Below are positions 51,586 to 61,448 of a stretch of DNA of 64,000 nt, one piece after another. Location: NCBI GenBank assembly GCA_900074725.1, contig LT598461.1, positions 1,364,001 through 1,428,000 of the forward strand. The letters are read 5' to 3'. This DNA comes from Lachancea dasiensis. Lineage: Eukaryota > Ascomycota > Saccharomycetes > Saccharomycetales > Saccharomycetaceae. The notes beneath the pieces were generated by a model that had not been told where the DNA came from, did no database searches, and worked only from the letters and a program-made list of their open reading frames with translations. Every line of letters begins with the position of its first letter. The stretch's first letter is position 1. The position numbers and the translations under genes are program-made.

Positions 51586-52785
51586 TTCTTTTTTGATGGT
51601 CACTCGATTGCCGTCCGCTGTATCCATTGAAGTAGAGGGACTGGCTGTAGATACATTAATCTTCGAGTTGTTGGCGTATCATTTCAAACCAAAATTTTTT
51701 TTGACGAGTAGATAACTATTTTATTCTTTTTATTTAGTGATATACCCACACCTTCGTAGCGCGTATATGTTTCGAGGTCCCCTGTTTCTGCTGATGTTCC
51801 CGTAGCTCGCTTCCTTGAAGCTCAACACTTGCGTGGTTCTTAGACTGCGCAATAATTATGTTTCACACGGCTCTGCCGATCTCTAAATATCAACTCTATT
51901 CAGCAAACTCAGGTCTTAGATCTGAGCGACGTGGGGCTACCAGTGGGTGCAGCTGTGCTAAGTATGTAAATGCCCACATCAAAAACATCATAGCCAGTGA
52001 TAAAATGACTGTACTTCTCCACACCCTGTTTCAAGAGGAATAGTTAGTAAACACCATAAAATGTCGCGCGCGCGCTCAATTGTCGCAATCGCAAATCAAT
52101 CCACATACGTTTGGTTCTCTTTAGGTGCTAAGAACCAAAATATCACGCTGGCCAAGGCCACCGTGAAAAAAACGGCAACAACGGTATAGCTGGATGTAGC
52201 TCAGTTAGTAACATGAAGTCTCTTTAAGATTATGTGATGGTGGTACTTCTCACATACAAGCTCATTGTGGGCGATGGATCTTTTGTGTTTCTTGTCGTCT
52301 AGTGTTTTTGAGATAGGATAAATTAAACTGTTTTGGAGGGGATTGTTATTATCCCTAACCACGGGTGACCTTACCGGTCGTTATGAATCGTTCAACACGC
52401 CTCTGGCTCATAACTTCTGTCCGTGTACTCAAACGAAGTGAGCAAGTTTGCAGCTTACGATAATAATACACCAATGGAAATAGACGAAGAGTGGTTCACC
52501 ATTCCATTGATCACAACCACTTCGTCTTGAGCTTTAGCACCGTATCGTAGCACGTGATGTATCATGGGTTCTTCACCAATATCTTCGCTGCTCCAACGTT
52601 GCGCATATAGGATTGTGGAGTTCGTCGAGCTTGTGTGATCTCATTCTTGACTTAGAATTCACGACTTTTCTGATAATCGGCTTATGATACACGCCCTTTA
52701 CTGTCACATGGGTATATGTCTGAGTAGACGTATAATAAATGAATAATTGAACATATCGTGAAACCCTTTCTGCGTCGATCAAGAC
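51586..52785. other. tRNA-Asp to STP22 intergenic region
   Basis: No protein gene is visible in 1.2 kb. A possible tRNA remnant occurs near 52192, listed separately. A GC alternation, CGCGCGCGCG, lies at about 52064-52073. A CACGTGATG E-box is at 52551-52559, about 230 bp before STP22. I searched for LTR-like TGTTGG...CCAACA ends and found no credible pair. Confidence 0.45.
52192..52265 (+). pseudogene. Possible tRNA remnant (elongator Met- or Lys-like)
   Basis: GGATGTAGCTCAGTTAGTAA (from 52192) closely matches the box A/D-arm of several yeast tRNAs, and GTCTCTTTAAGA falls where an anticodon arm would lie. No matching T-arm (box B) or paired acceptor ends are visible. It may be an old tRNA copy or coincidence. 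Confidence 0.25.
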
Positions 52786-54126
52786 ATGGACTCTCTTAGC
52801 ATACCGCCTCCTGTGATAGATTGGCTCTTCAAAGTAACACAGCCCGTATGTTGGTTTTTATTGCGTTGAAGCTGGCTAAACATCTTGTCGAAATTTCCAA
52901 GCCTTACTAACAACAGATATTAGTACTATGACGGCAGGGCCACATTCAGGGATGTATTGTACACATTGAGCGAATACCGCAACTTGAGACCTCGGACAAA
53001 GACATATACGGACTCGCAGGGCAAGTCGGCACTACTATTGTGTTTATACGGTGTCATCGAGAGCGGGCAGATAGCGGTACCGGTGCTTATTTGGATCCCT
53101 TTGGAATACCCTATTTTAGCACCGTACGTGTACTTAGACCTTGACTCCCTCCGAGATTACAAGATCAAGCCAAATGGAGTCGCTGATTCTAACGGTTTAT
53201 TTTCGCTGTCTGCGATACACAATTGGGATGCCCAAGTATCCAACCTACGGGACCTTGTGCAGGAGCTCACATCGGTGATTCTAGAGGACACGCCGGTCAT
53301 GTCCAGTACTGGTGCCGCATTGGAAAACCCACCACTCCCTGAACGAATAAGTTTAGCGCCCTCTTTTTCGCCGAATATCAACTCCTTTGCCGAAGACATG
53401 ACGCGGGCAACACTGCACGGGCAAGAGCGGCCGCCTGCGCCAGAACTGCCACCTAAACCTTTTTCCAAAACTCCTTCGGCAACTTCATTCCTTAGGACTC
53501 CTTCAGAAGCCCCAACAGGTGCTATACATCCCGCTAGCTCTCTTAAAGACGCACCCGAAACTCTCGAGTCACAAATATCTCAGCTTAGCCTCATGGACAT
53601 TGATGCAGGGGACCAACAAAACCTGTCTCACACGAAAGCACTTACAGCCCTACATGAGGCAGTAGCCTTGCTAGCAGAGCAAGACCATAGAACTGTACAG
53701 GATACACTCCGTAGCAGGATGTTAGCAGTGCAGAACGCTAAAATCCAATTTCGCAACATATGTGACCACGAAATGACCATGGTAGGCCAGAAGGAGACCA
53801 TCCTGAGCAAAAGACATGAAGCTTTAGTAAATGGCTTAGACCACATCAAGGCACAGCTGAATAAAGCCCAGCTGTATGTTCAGGATCACGGTCCCGAGTG
53901 TGATCTACAATCAATACTGGTTCCGGAAACTCCCGGCATTCAACAGCTCAGAGAGCTTGTTGCTCAAGATCATGCTATTTCTGACACCATCACTGCGCTT
54001 AGTAGAATGCTGGGCCAAGATATAATCTCCATTGATTCCTTTATGAGGAATGTTAGAGCTTTGGGGCGAGATCAGTTTATGATCCGTCTCCACATCAATA
54101 AGATCATGGGCGTGGTAACGGCATAA
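52786..54126 (+). CDS. STP22: STP22 (VPS23), ESCRT-I UEV-domain subunit, two exons
   Basis: The gene is join(52786..52845, 52924..54126), 420 residues. Exon 1 encodes 20 residues (MDSLSIPPPVIDWLFKVTQP). The 78-bp intron has GTATGT at 52846-52851, branch point TACTAAC at 52905-52911 and 3' site TAG at 52921-52923. Exon 2 continues YYDGRATFRDVLYTL in phase, restoring the family's VINWLFKVIQP-type start. The only other near AG (52916) leads to a stop within five codons. The protein is the TSG101/Vps23 (YCL008C) counterpart: a UEV domain (about 1-150, LRPRTKTYTD, VPVLIWIPLEYPILAPYVYL), a Pro-rich linker (PPAPELPPKPF), a coiled coil (about 245-330) and a C-terminal steadiness box (AQDHAISDTITALSRML). 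It sorts ubiquitinated cargo into multivesicular bodies. Confidence 0.92.
52846..52923 (+). other. STP22 spliceosomal intron
   Basis: This 78-bp intron has consensus GTATGT, TACTAAC and TAG. Thirteen bases separate the branch adenosine from the 3' splice site. Removal joins two codons in phase 0. Confidence 0.9.
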
Positions 54127-54466
54127 AAGGCTGGTGTGCATCCTCTGGGAAAGGATCGATATTGGAAGGAGCACACATACGAGCTCAAAGGGGACTACGA
54201 ATATAGCCGCCAATTTAAATGGCCTATGTAGTCACGCGACTAAAGCGTGACTATTCCGATCATGTGCAAGTCACGTTGCTATTTTTTGATTCATCGAACA
54301 TACGCTGTTTTCCTTTTCCAAGTTTTCTGAGCATCCTGAAAAAAAATTTTCCGATGAGATAGATGATGAGAAGAAAGGACCTTACAAGCTTTCTCCAAGT
54401 GTTCCTTCCACACGACTTTCAACTTTAGTAGAAAGCTTATAGTTCAAGTCTGACAGTTAATCTACA
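54127..54466 (+). promoter_or_regulatory. CBF5 promoter with RRPE and PAC-like boxes
   Basis: TGAAAAAAAATTTT (54337-54350), an extended RRPE, runs directly into CCGATGAGAT (54351-54360), a PAC box with one changed base, 107 bp before the CBF5 ATG. This arrangement is the known mark of ribosome-biogenesis genes, to which CBF5 belongs. Confidence 0.7.
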
Positions 54467-55918
54467 ATGTCTGACGAATACATGATCAAGCCTGAAAACG
54501 TGGCGCCATCTACTGACGCCAGCGAATGGCCCTTGCTGTTGAAGAACTATGACAAGCTTCTGGTTAGAAGTGGTCATTATACGCCCATTCCACACGGTTC
54601 CTCTCCTCACAAGAGAGATTTGAAATCTTACGTGAGCTCCGGTGTGATCAATCTGGACAAACCTTCGAACCCATCGTCGCATGAAGTTGTGGCTTGGATT
54701 AAGCGTATTCTACGTTGTGAGAAAACTGGTCACTCTGGTACTTTAGACCCTAAGGTTACTGGTTGTTTGATTGTGTGTGTCGACAGAGCCACCAGATTGG
54801 TCAAATCGCAACAAGGTGCCGGTAAAGAGTACGTGTGTATTGTCAGACTTCACGACGCCCTAAAGGACGCCAAAGATCTAGGAAGAGGCCTAGAGAATTT
54901 GACCGGTGCACTCTTCCAAAGACCTCCCTTGATTTCCGCTGTTAAGCGTCAACTACGTGTGCGTACCATCTATGACTCCAATTTGATCGAGTTCGATGAC
55001 AAGAGAAACCTTGGAGTGTTCTGGGCTTCTTGTGAAGCTGGTACTTACATGCGTACTTTGTGTGTCCATCTTGGTATGTTACTTGGGGTTGGTGGCCATA
55101 TGCAGGAATTGCGTCGTGTTAGATCCGGTGCCATGTCTGAAAACGATGACCTAGTCACTTTGCATGACGTTATGGACGCCCAGTGGGTCTACGACAACAC
55201 CAGGGACGAAACATATTTGAGAAAAATCATCAAGCCTTTGGAGACATTGTTGGTGGGATATAAGAGAATTGTGGTCAAGGATTCGGCAGTTAATGCTGTT
55301 TGTTACGGAGCTAAATTGATGATTCCCGGTCTGCTGCGTTACGAAGAAGGCATTGAGTTATACGATGAGGTCGTGCTAATGACCACTAAAGGTGAGGCTA
55401 TTGCTATTGCTATTGCACAAATGTCGACCGTTGATCTAGCCACTTGTGACCACGGGGTCGTGGCAAAGGTCAAACGTTGCATCATGGAAAGGGACCTATA
55501 TCCCAGAAGATGGGGTCTAGGTCCTGTCGCACAAAAGAAGAAGCAAATGAAGGCAGATGGTAAGTTGGACAAGTATGGAAGAGCTAACGAGCAAACACCT
55601 GAAGAATGGAAGAAGAGCTATGTTTCTCTAGAGACGGATCAACCAGTAGCTCAGATAACTGCTAAGGTCACAGAAAGTACCTCAAGTGCCACTTCCCAAA
55701 CTGCCCCAGTTGAGGTAGTTAAGGAAGAAGTGAAGACCGAAACTCTAGTGAAGGAAGATGATGGCGAGGAGGCCGAGAAGAAGGAGAAGAAAGACAAGAA
55801 GGAGAAGAAGGAGAAGAAGGAGAAGAAAGAAAAGAAGGAGAAGAAAGACAAGAAAGACAAGAAGAGAAAGTCTGAAGGTGACGATTCTTCTGAGAAGAAA
55901 AAGAAGTCCAAGAAATGA
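54467..55918 (+). CDS. CBF5: CBF5, H/ACA snoRNP pseudouridine synthase (dyskerin)
   Basis: This 483-residue protein matches yeast Cbf5 (YLR175W, 483 residues), the catalytic subunit of H/ACA snoRNPs that pseudouridylates rRNA in the nucleolus. An N-terminal DKERLIN-type block opens ([19 protein letters not shown]). The TruB domain has [20 protein letters not shown] and the catalytic loop [18 protein letters not shown], with the active-site Asp in TLDP (near residue 95). It continues with [20 protein letters not shown] and [20 protein letters not shown]. The PUA domain (about 270-350) holds [20 protein letters not shown] and [11 protein letters not shown]. The tail is a KKE/KKD repeat region (about 440-483, from nt 55782), typical of this protein. 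The gene shows favoured-codon bias. Confidence 0.98.
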   Translation: MSDEYMIKPENVAPSTDASEWPLLLKNYDKLLVRSGHYTPIPHGSSPHKRDLKSYVSSGVINLDKPSNPSSHEVVAWIKRILRCEKTGHSGTLDPKVTGCLIVCVDRATRLVKSQQGAGKEYVCIVRLHDALKDAKDLGRGLENLTGALFQRPPLISAVKRQLRVRTIYDSNLIEFDDKRNLGVFWASCEAGTYMRTLCVHLGMLLGVGGHMQELRRVRSGAMSENDDLVTLHDVMDAQWVYDNTRDETYLRKIIKPLETLLVGYKRIVVKDSAVNAVCYGAKLMIPGLLRYEEGIELYDEVVLMTTKGEAIAIAIAQMSTVDLATCDHGVVAKVKRCIMERDLYPRRWGLGPVAQKKKQMKADGKLDKYGRANEQTPEEWKKSYVSLETDQPVAQITAKVTESTSSATSQTAPVEVVKEEVKTETLVKEDDGEEAEKKEKKDKKEKKEKKEKKEKKEKKDKKDKKRKSEGDDSSEKKKKSKK

Positions 55919-56183
55919 TTAAGTTCACGTTCAGTCAAATTGCATTCACCGACACTTTTCTATATTGAATATGTATAAAATCATCACTGTATATTGTAAT
56001 TCTAATGGTAAAATTGATACTTTGGACTTATAGAAGCCAATTGCACATTGCAAACTTACGTATTGACGACTCCCTCAGATATTCATTACCACCAAGATAT
56101 GAAAATTAAGTTTATGCAGAATTGATGCTCGTCATTAATGGGATACATACAAGTGTATACACAGTACAGTGTCATATCTATAG

Positions 56184-57260
56184 TCAGAAATTTTCCATGA
56201 TTGCGCTTCTTTGAGATGTGCTCAGTGTCACTGGATAGTCGATCTTATATTTCACTATCAAGTCACCGCGTTGAGTTGGCGTTTTTGCAATAGGCATACC
56301 TTGGCCCGGGTACGTCGAAACATCCGACGGCTGGACTGGTTGTATTCTAGAGATTGGTAGCGTTCTACCATCGATGGTTTGAATGGTCTTGTTGAAGCCT
56401 AAAAGTGATTCCTTGAATGACAATGGCAGAGAATATATCAAATCGTTGCCATCTCTGGTGTAATGTTCGTGGGGCTTTTCTTGGAGAATGAATTGCATGG
56501 TTTGTCTTCTGCCGGTCTGAGGATTGTAATCACCTTCGTTTTTGTAAGTGATTTTGGTTCCAGCCTTCCATCCCGGCCTCAATTGAATGTCAACCTGTTG
56601 TTTTTCTGATGTACCACCGGGGCCCTTCCGAGTAATTTTGAAAGATTTCTTTTTGCCTTGAAACAAGTCCTCCAAGTTGACCGGCAGGTTGACCTGAACA
56701 GTTTTCTCCTCAGGTGGTGGGGACGACGCGCCCGATTGAAAACCACCTGGCATACCTCCTCCAGAGGAGCGGAAACTTGTTCCGCCAGGGAACCCGCCTG
56801 CTGAAAATCCACCGTGACTCCCACCAGGAAATCCGCTTGAGAATCCCCCACCAAAGGCATCTTCGCCACCTCCAAATCCACCAAAGGGAGAGGCCCCTCC
56901 TGAGGAGGCACCACCACCGAAAAATTGTGAAAAAATGTTGAATGCATCTTCGTTTGAGAATGCATGAGCACCCCCAAATCCAGCTCCCGGATGACCACCG
57001 GCACCACCTGGTCCAGCACCTCCAAAAGCTGGGCCACCATTTCTTGCGGCCTCTAACCCGTAAGTGTCATAAATCTCACGCTTTTGGGCGTCATTTAGTA
57101 TTTCAAAAGCTTCGGATATCTCTTTAAACTTCTCAGCATTACCTGAGGGCTTATCTGGATGATATTTCAATGCCGCCTTACGGTAGCCCTTTTTTAGTTC
57201 CGTTTCGTTTGCTGTGGGCTGAACCCCCAGCATATCGTAAAGTTTGGTTTCTTTGACCAT
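56184..57260 (-). CDS. SIS1: SIS1, class B J-domain co-chaperone
   Basis: This 358-residue protein matches yeast Sis1 (YNL007C, 352 residues), an essential Hsp40 that stimulates Hsp70 (Ssa) in cytosol and nucleus and acts in translation initiation and prion propagation. The J domain covers 1-70 ([20 protein letters not shown], then HPD at 34-36, YHPDKPSG). A Gly/Phe-rich region (about 75-120) and a Gly/Met-rich region (about 120-170, [10 protein letters not shown]) follow. The peptide-binding domains begin with [20 protein letters not shown] and include [16 protein letters not shown]. There is no zinc finger, as expected for class B. SIS1 diverges from LST8; an HSE lies between them. Confidence 0.98.
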   Translation of the reverse strand: MVKETKLYDMLGVQPTANETELKKGYRKAALKYHPDKPSGNAEKFKEISEAFEILNDAQKREIYDTYGLEAARNGGPAFGGAGPGGAGGHPGAGFGGAHAFSNEDAFNIFSQFFGGGASSGGASPFGGFGGGEDAFGGGFSSGFPGGSHGGFSAGGFPGGTSFRSSGGGMPGGFQSGASSPPPEEKTVQVNLPVNLEDLFQGKKKSFKITRKGPGGTSEKQQVDIQLRPGWKAGTKITYKNEGDYNPQTGRRQTMQFILQEKPHEHYTRDGNDLIYSLPLSFKESLLGFNKTIQTIDGRTLPISRIQPVQPSDVSTYPGQGMPIAKTPTQRGDLIVKYKIDYPVTLSTSQRSAIMENF

Positions 57261-57571
57261 TGTCGCGAATGAAGTGTTTTGTTAACTGAATCAAAAATAC
57301 GACTGTTCTAATATGAAAAACTCTCGGGATTCTCTCGCTAAAACGCTAATTCGCTTCTGGCGCAAGAAATAAGGTTTCGCAAATCTCGCTTGTATCTGAT
57401 TTTGAGCAGAACGTAAACTGAACACCTATCGATTATATGTTCAAGGTTTATCTAGTTGCCAATGGGTTTTTAAACCGAGAGGGTTCACGTACACGTTTCT
57501 TGATCGAGGCGAGTCGCACAATTGAACTGCTCCTTATATACGCTATCATCCGGTTCTGGTCGTGTTTACTA

Positions 57572-57584
57572 GAATTTTCTAGAA
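57572..57584. promoter_or_regulatory. Heat-shock element between SIS1 and LST8
   Basis: GAATTTTCTAGAA has three inverted pentamer units in perfect 5-bp register (GAA at 572, TTC at 577, GAA at 582), the consensus Hsf1 site. It lies about 310 bp before SIS1 and 185 bp before LST8. SIS1 is a known Hsf1 target in S. cerevisiae, so it most likely serves SIS1. Confidence 0.75.
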
Positions 57585-57769
57585 ATACGAAAAGTGTTGA
57601 TAACACTTTACACGAAGATACTCTAAGGACCTTTATTCATTTTGATGATGAGGGAACTTTATAGCATTAGACCTCAGTTCAATAGTTTGAATCCAAAAAG
57701 CATCTTCAGCGGAACTTGACTTGATTGACGGTTCTCAACCGCTTGAGCCTCTGTATAATTGCTATCATC

Positions 57770-58681
57770 ATGTCAGTTATTCTGGCGTCCGCCGGATACG
57801 ACCATACCATTAGATTCTGGGAAGCCCTGACAGGTGTATGCTCTCGAACAATCCAGCATGTGGACTCTCAAGTAAACAGGCTTGAAATATCGTCTGACAA
57901 ACGATTTCTCGCAGCAGCTGGCCACCTGAATGTACGGCTATACGATATTCGTACTACCAATCCGAACCCTGTCACTTCCTTTGAGGGACACAGGGGAAAT
58001 GTTACTTCGATAGCATTCCAACAAGAAAACAAATGGATGGTATCGTCAAGCGAAGATGGAACTATAAAAGTCTGGGATGTCCGTGCACCATCGGTACAGC
58101 GCAATTACAAGCACCATTCAGCTGTCAATGAGGTTTTAATACATCCCAATCAAGGGGAACTGATATCGTGCGACCAGGACGGTAATATACGTATATGGGA
58201 TTTGGGGGAAAATAAGTGTGTTCATCAACTAACGCCAGAAGACGATACGCCACTACAGTCTCTATCGATAGCAAGTGATGGTTCGATGCTTGTTGCGGGC
58301 AACAACAAGGGCAATTGTTACGTATGGCAAATGCCCAATCAGACTGACGCTGCTAACCCGGAGCCTGTGACCAAATTTAGGTCTCATTCAAAATATATCA
58401 CTAGAGTTTTGCTGTCTTCGGACGTCAAACATTTGGCTACCTGCTCGGCCGACCACACTGCCCGAGTATGGTCTATTGACGATAACTTTCAACTCGAGAC
58501 CACGCTGGATGGCCATCAGCGCTGGGTATGGGACTGTGCTTTTAGTGCTGATTCAGCGTATCTCGTCACGGCATGCTCCGACCATTATGTGAGACTATGG
58601 GATCTCTCTACCAGGGAAATTGTAAGACAATATGGCGGACACCATAAGGGTGCCATATGTGTAGCACTCAATGACGTCTGA
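57770..58681 (+). CDS. LST8: LST8, WD40 subunit of TOR complexes
   Basis: From the ATG at 57770 the protein is 303 residues, the length of yeast Lst8 (YNL006W), a component of TORC1 and TORC2 that binds the TOR kinase domain. It begins MSVILASAGYDHTIRFWEAL and consists of seven WD40 repeats with clear WD-type ends (IKVWDVRAPS, IRIWDLGENK, ARVWSIDDNF, VRLWDLSTRE). The frame continues upstream for 15 codons that start with TTG; the ATG at 57770 gives the family length and start. It is among the most strongly conserved genes in the window. Confidence 0.98.
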   Translation: MSVILASAGYDHTIRFWEALTGVCSRTIQHVDSQVNRLEISSDKRFLAAAGHLNVRLYDIRTTNPNPVTSFEGHRGNVTSIAFQQENKWMVSSSEDGTIKVWDVRAPSVQRNYKHHSAVNEVLIHPNQGELISCDQDGNIRIWDLGENKCVHQLTPEDDTPLQSLSIASDGSMLVAGNNKGNCYVWQMPNQTDAANPEPVTKFRSHSKYITRVLLSSDVKHLATCSADHTARVWSIDDNFQLETTLDGHQRWVWDCAFSADSAYLVTACSDHYVRLWDLSTREIVRQYGGHHKGAICVALNDV

Positions 58682-58913
58682 GACTGTACGTAAGTTAAGT
58701 GAATAGCCGCACCACGGGTGAAGATACATAATGACACATTTGTTAATATTACAGCCGTTATCTATTCTATAATGGCACTGGAATTTTTGGAAGCTCAAAA
58801 CTTTTATTCATCGAACGAAGAAATTTTGACGGTGAAGTCGTGGGCTGAGAAGTGGTCAATCTTTGGCCTTGCTGACTCGGTCACTAATTCACCAGGTGCA
58901 TTGTTCAGCATCC

Positions 58914-61448
58914 CTAATTTGAAGACATCATGAAAGTGCCAATCTCATCGCACCAACGGAGCCATTCATCTATAAAAGTCTTGATGGCCCACCAAGAACC
59001 AGCATTTTCAGAACCCATAATACTTAATTCACGAATGACCCCAGTGGTGAATACATTAACGTTGGCAATAATAATTGAAGCGGGCTGATCATGAATTTTC
59101 ACCAAGAAAGATAATACCTGAACCGCCAGATCAATTGGGAAATTGTCACTAATCGAATGTTCATCTCGGTTGAAAAAATTGTCTATTGTTTGTAAAATGA
59201 AGTTGGAAATCTCCTTCAAGGAAGTTTCATCTTCTGAGCAACAAAAAAGTTCGGTCCGGCAAATTTCGCTAGAGTCGATGAATTTTTTCCAATCTTGGTA
59301 CATGTCTTCTCTTGACGATTTTGTTTTATAGGCTTTGGAAGCACTCTTGGCAGTTCTAATAACGCGAGTTGACCGCTTGACAAGTTTCGAAAATTTCTCG
59401 GCAACCATCACTTTATTCTTTACCATAGGAACTGGTAAATCAATGTTTGCATTGGATATAACATCTGAATAGGTGCGCGAGAGATTAATCAGTTTGTCAG
59501 ATACAGAGGAAGGGATCGTTGCAAACTCTTTAATGAACTTTGCTAGTGACTTAATGGAAGCCTTGTGGGTCACCCAGTCCGCCTGGTTAACCCAATCATA
59601 AACAAATTCCGATATAAACAAATTGAACATTTGTGGTGAGATTGAAGTTGAGCTAAACGACTCCAAAGTATTGGTTAAGGCATCAAACTTCGCAAAACTG
59701 AAGTTTTCTTGAACTGTATTACAGTGCACTTTGTACATGCACTCTAAAGAAGATGCAATATCCTTATCGGTATTTGGTGGCAAATGTGGGGTGATAGAGG
59801 GGATTTCAAGCGACACATTAATATCCACGTTTGATGTGTTGACGAACAATTCCTCTGCAACCTTCAAGGACTTCCACCTGGCGGTGTCTTTTGCTTGTCC
59901 TTCGCTTCTCTGATAATTATCTTGAAAAATTAGTGGTGTTGTAGAATTTGAGGCAGGCAGACTTGTAGAAGATATCGAGGGATACAGAGACGCATTTTTG
60001 TCTCGGTCCTGTGCATTGTCAGGGAGTTGGTGATTGTGGGGTTCATGACGGTTATTGGGTATTTCGTTGACTGGATTGGCGTCATCGTTATTGCCAGCTT
60101 CAAAGTTTCGAAACGAGGGATTAGGTGAGGTCGATCTAGAGGGGCTTATCAAATTTAGGCCACAATAGTGATATTTTGATTGGCCCCGCATACCCAAACG
60201 TCTCGTTGTGAGGTCCGGAAAAATAGACCTTATAAGTTTGCCTAAAGTGGCCTGTGACAGGGGTTTCAAGTTGTTTTGGGCACAGCATGCAGCGTACTGA
60301 GCAAAAATACGACCACGGGGAACAAAGCTGTTCTTTTCTTCGACGCAACTATCCATCAACCAGGTCAGAGCGTAGACTTGTCTTTCGCGTTCACGAACCT
60401 GTTCTGCGGCTTGAATTTCTGCTTTTGTGTGAGTAGATGGATCCATATTCAAAACAGCAAGTTCTGCTTCTCGTACCGTCATAGCACATTCTAAGGGAGA
60501 CTTTGATTTGTTTTTCAACGCCAGCTCTCGAAGAATCGCTTCATTTCCGTTTTTTTTTGTGTGTGAACCGTTACTGCGTTCTTTGTTGAACGCCGACTCT
60601 TTGGACAATGCAGGGTGAGATTCAGAGTAGTCCATGTAAGATCGCTTTTTCCATGCTCCTTCAGAATCAAGAGCCGATGACGGTTGCGACTGTGCAGAAT
60701 GGAAAACTGGAAGCTGTTGTAAGCCACGATACATCTCCAGAGGCTTTTCATTATTGACCACAGATTGTGGAACAGGGCTCGGCAGATATCCTGAGCCCAT
60801 GGGTGGACTGTAAGCGGTCCCATATGATGGCATTGACTGTTGTTTGCTGTTTGAGCCACCACCAGCCGCCATACGTAGCCCATAATTGGATACATAGCCA
60901 CGTTGCGGTTGTTGGAAGCCGGCATTGGACAGGAAACTGTGCTGCTGAGCTTGTTGGAACGGCTGTTGTTGAAAGTGCTGCTGCTGCAGTTGTTGGTTCT
61001 GCAATTGTTGCTGGAATTGCTGCTGCTGTTGCTGCAGTTGTTGTTGATATAGCTGTCGCTGTTGCTGTTCGTGGTCGTGTTCGTCCTGTTGACGAGGATA
61101 CGAAAGTTGCTGGCCGTTCTGTGGAGGCTGTTGCATTTTCTGGTGTGCGTAGTGGTGCTGTTGCTGGTCCTGTTGTGTGTCATGGCGTGTATGCGCTTGG
61201 TGCTGAGGCACTTGTTCTTGATGATGATAGTTATTGTGCTGCCGCTGATGTTGTGCGGTCGCGGCATGCGTCGGAGATCCGACCGAGTCAGGTCGTCCCT
61301 GTAGGTGCATCAAGTTTATCGCACTGCCAGAGTGGTTATTACTCGAGACGTTGCTTGCACTGCTTGAAACCCCAGGTTCCACAGGCAGTGGGTGCGGTAG
61401 GGGTGCTAGCACCTTATCATCTAAACGACCGGGATTCGAATTGCTCAT
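58914..61448 (-). CDS. RFX1: RFX1 (CRT1), repressor of DNA-damage genes
   Basis: From the ATG at 61446-61448 this is 844 residues and matches yeast Rfx1/Crt1 (YLR176C, 811 residues), which represses ribonucleotide reductase and other DNA-damage genes by recruiting Ssn6-Tup1 until phosphorylated by the Dun1 pathway. The N-terminal third is disordered with a Gln-rich repeat (about 70-170, runs of Q). The winged-helix RFX DNA-binding domain lies near 355-430: ALTWLMDSCVEEKNSFVPRG, CAQNNLKPLSQATLGKLIRS, then TTRRLGMRGQSKYHYCGL. The C-terminal half carries helical RFX repression domains. The frame upstream begins with GTG and is ignored. Ser/Pro pairs after the RFX domain (SPSRSTSPNP) are possible phosphorylation sites. 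Confidence 0.97.
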   Translation of the reverse strand: MSNSNPGRLDDKVLAPLPHPLPVEPGVSSSASNVSSNNHSGSAINLMHLQGRPDSVGSPTHAATAQHQRQHNNYHHQEQVPQHQAHTRHDTQQDQQQHHYAHQKMQQPPQNGQQLSYPRQQDEHDHEQQQRQLYQQQLQQQQQQFQQQLQNQQLQQQHFQQQPFQQAQQHSFLSNAGFQQPQRGYVSNYGLRMAAGGGSNSKQQSMPSYGTAYSPPMGSGYLPSPVPQSVVNNEKPLEMYRGLQQLPVFHSAQSQPSSALDSEGAWKKRSYMDYSESHPALSKESAFNKERSNGSHTKKNGNEAILRELALKNKSKSPLECAMTVREAELAVLNMDPSTHTKAEIQAAEQVRERERQVYALTWLMDSCVEEKNSFVPRGRIFAQYAACCAQNNLKPLSQATLGKLIRSIFPDLTTRRLGMRGQSKYHYCGLNLISPSRSTSPNPSFRNFEAGNNDDANPVNEIPNNRHEPHNHQLPDNAQDRDKNASLYPSISSTSLPASNSTTPLIFQDNYQRSEGQAKDTARWKSLKVAEELFVNTSNVDINVSLEIPSITPHLPPNTDKDIASSLECMYKVHCNTVQENFSFAKFDALTNTLESFSSTSISPQMFNLFISEFVYDWVNQADWVTHKASIKSLAKFIKEFATIPSSVSDKLINLSRTYSDVISNANIDLPVPMVKNKVMVAEKFSKLVKRSTRVIRTAKSASKAYKTKSSREDMYQDWKKFIDSSEICRTELFCCSEDETSLKEISNFILQTIDNFFNRDEHSISDNFPIDLAVQVLSFLVKIHDQPASIIIANVNVFTTGVIRELSIMGSENAGSWWAIKTFIDEWLRWCDEIGTFMMSSN

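Noticed and set aside
51586-52785. Solo LTR next to tRNA-Asp
   Set aside because: A single TGTTGG occurs at about 51669 but no matching CCAACA end or target duplication was found.
55782-55915. AAG/GAG-rich repeat as a satellite
   Set aside because: It encodes the known KKE/KKD tail of CBF5.
60900-61250. CTG/TTG-rich repeat with long frames on the opposite strand
   Set aside because: It encodes the Gln-rich N-terminus of RFX1; the other frames are by-products of the repeat.
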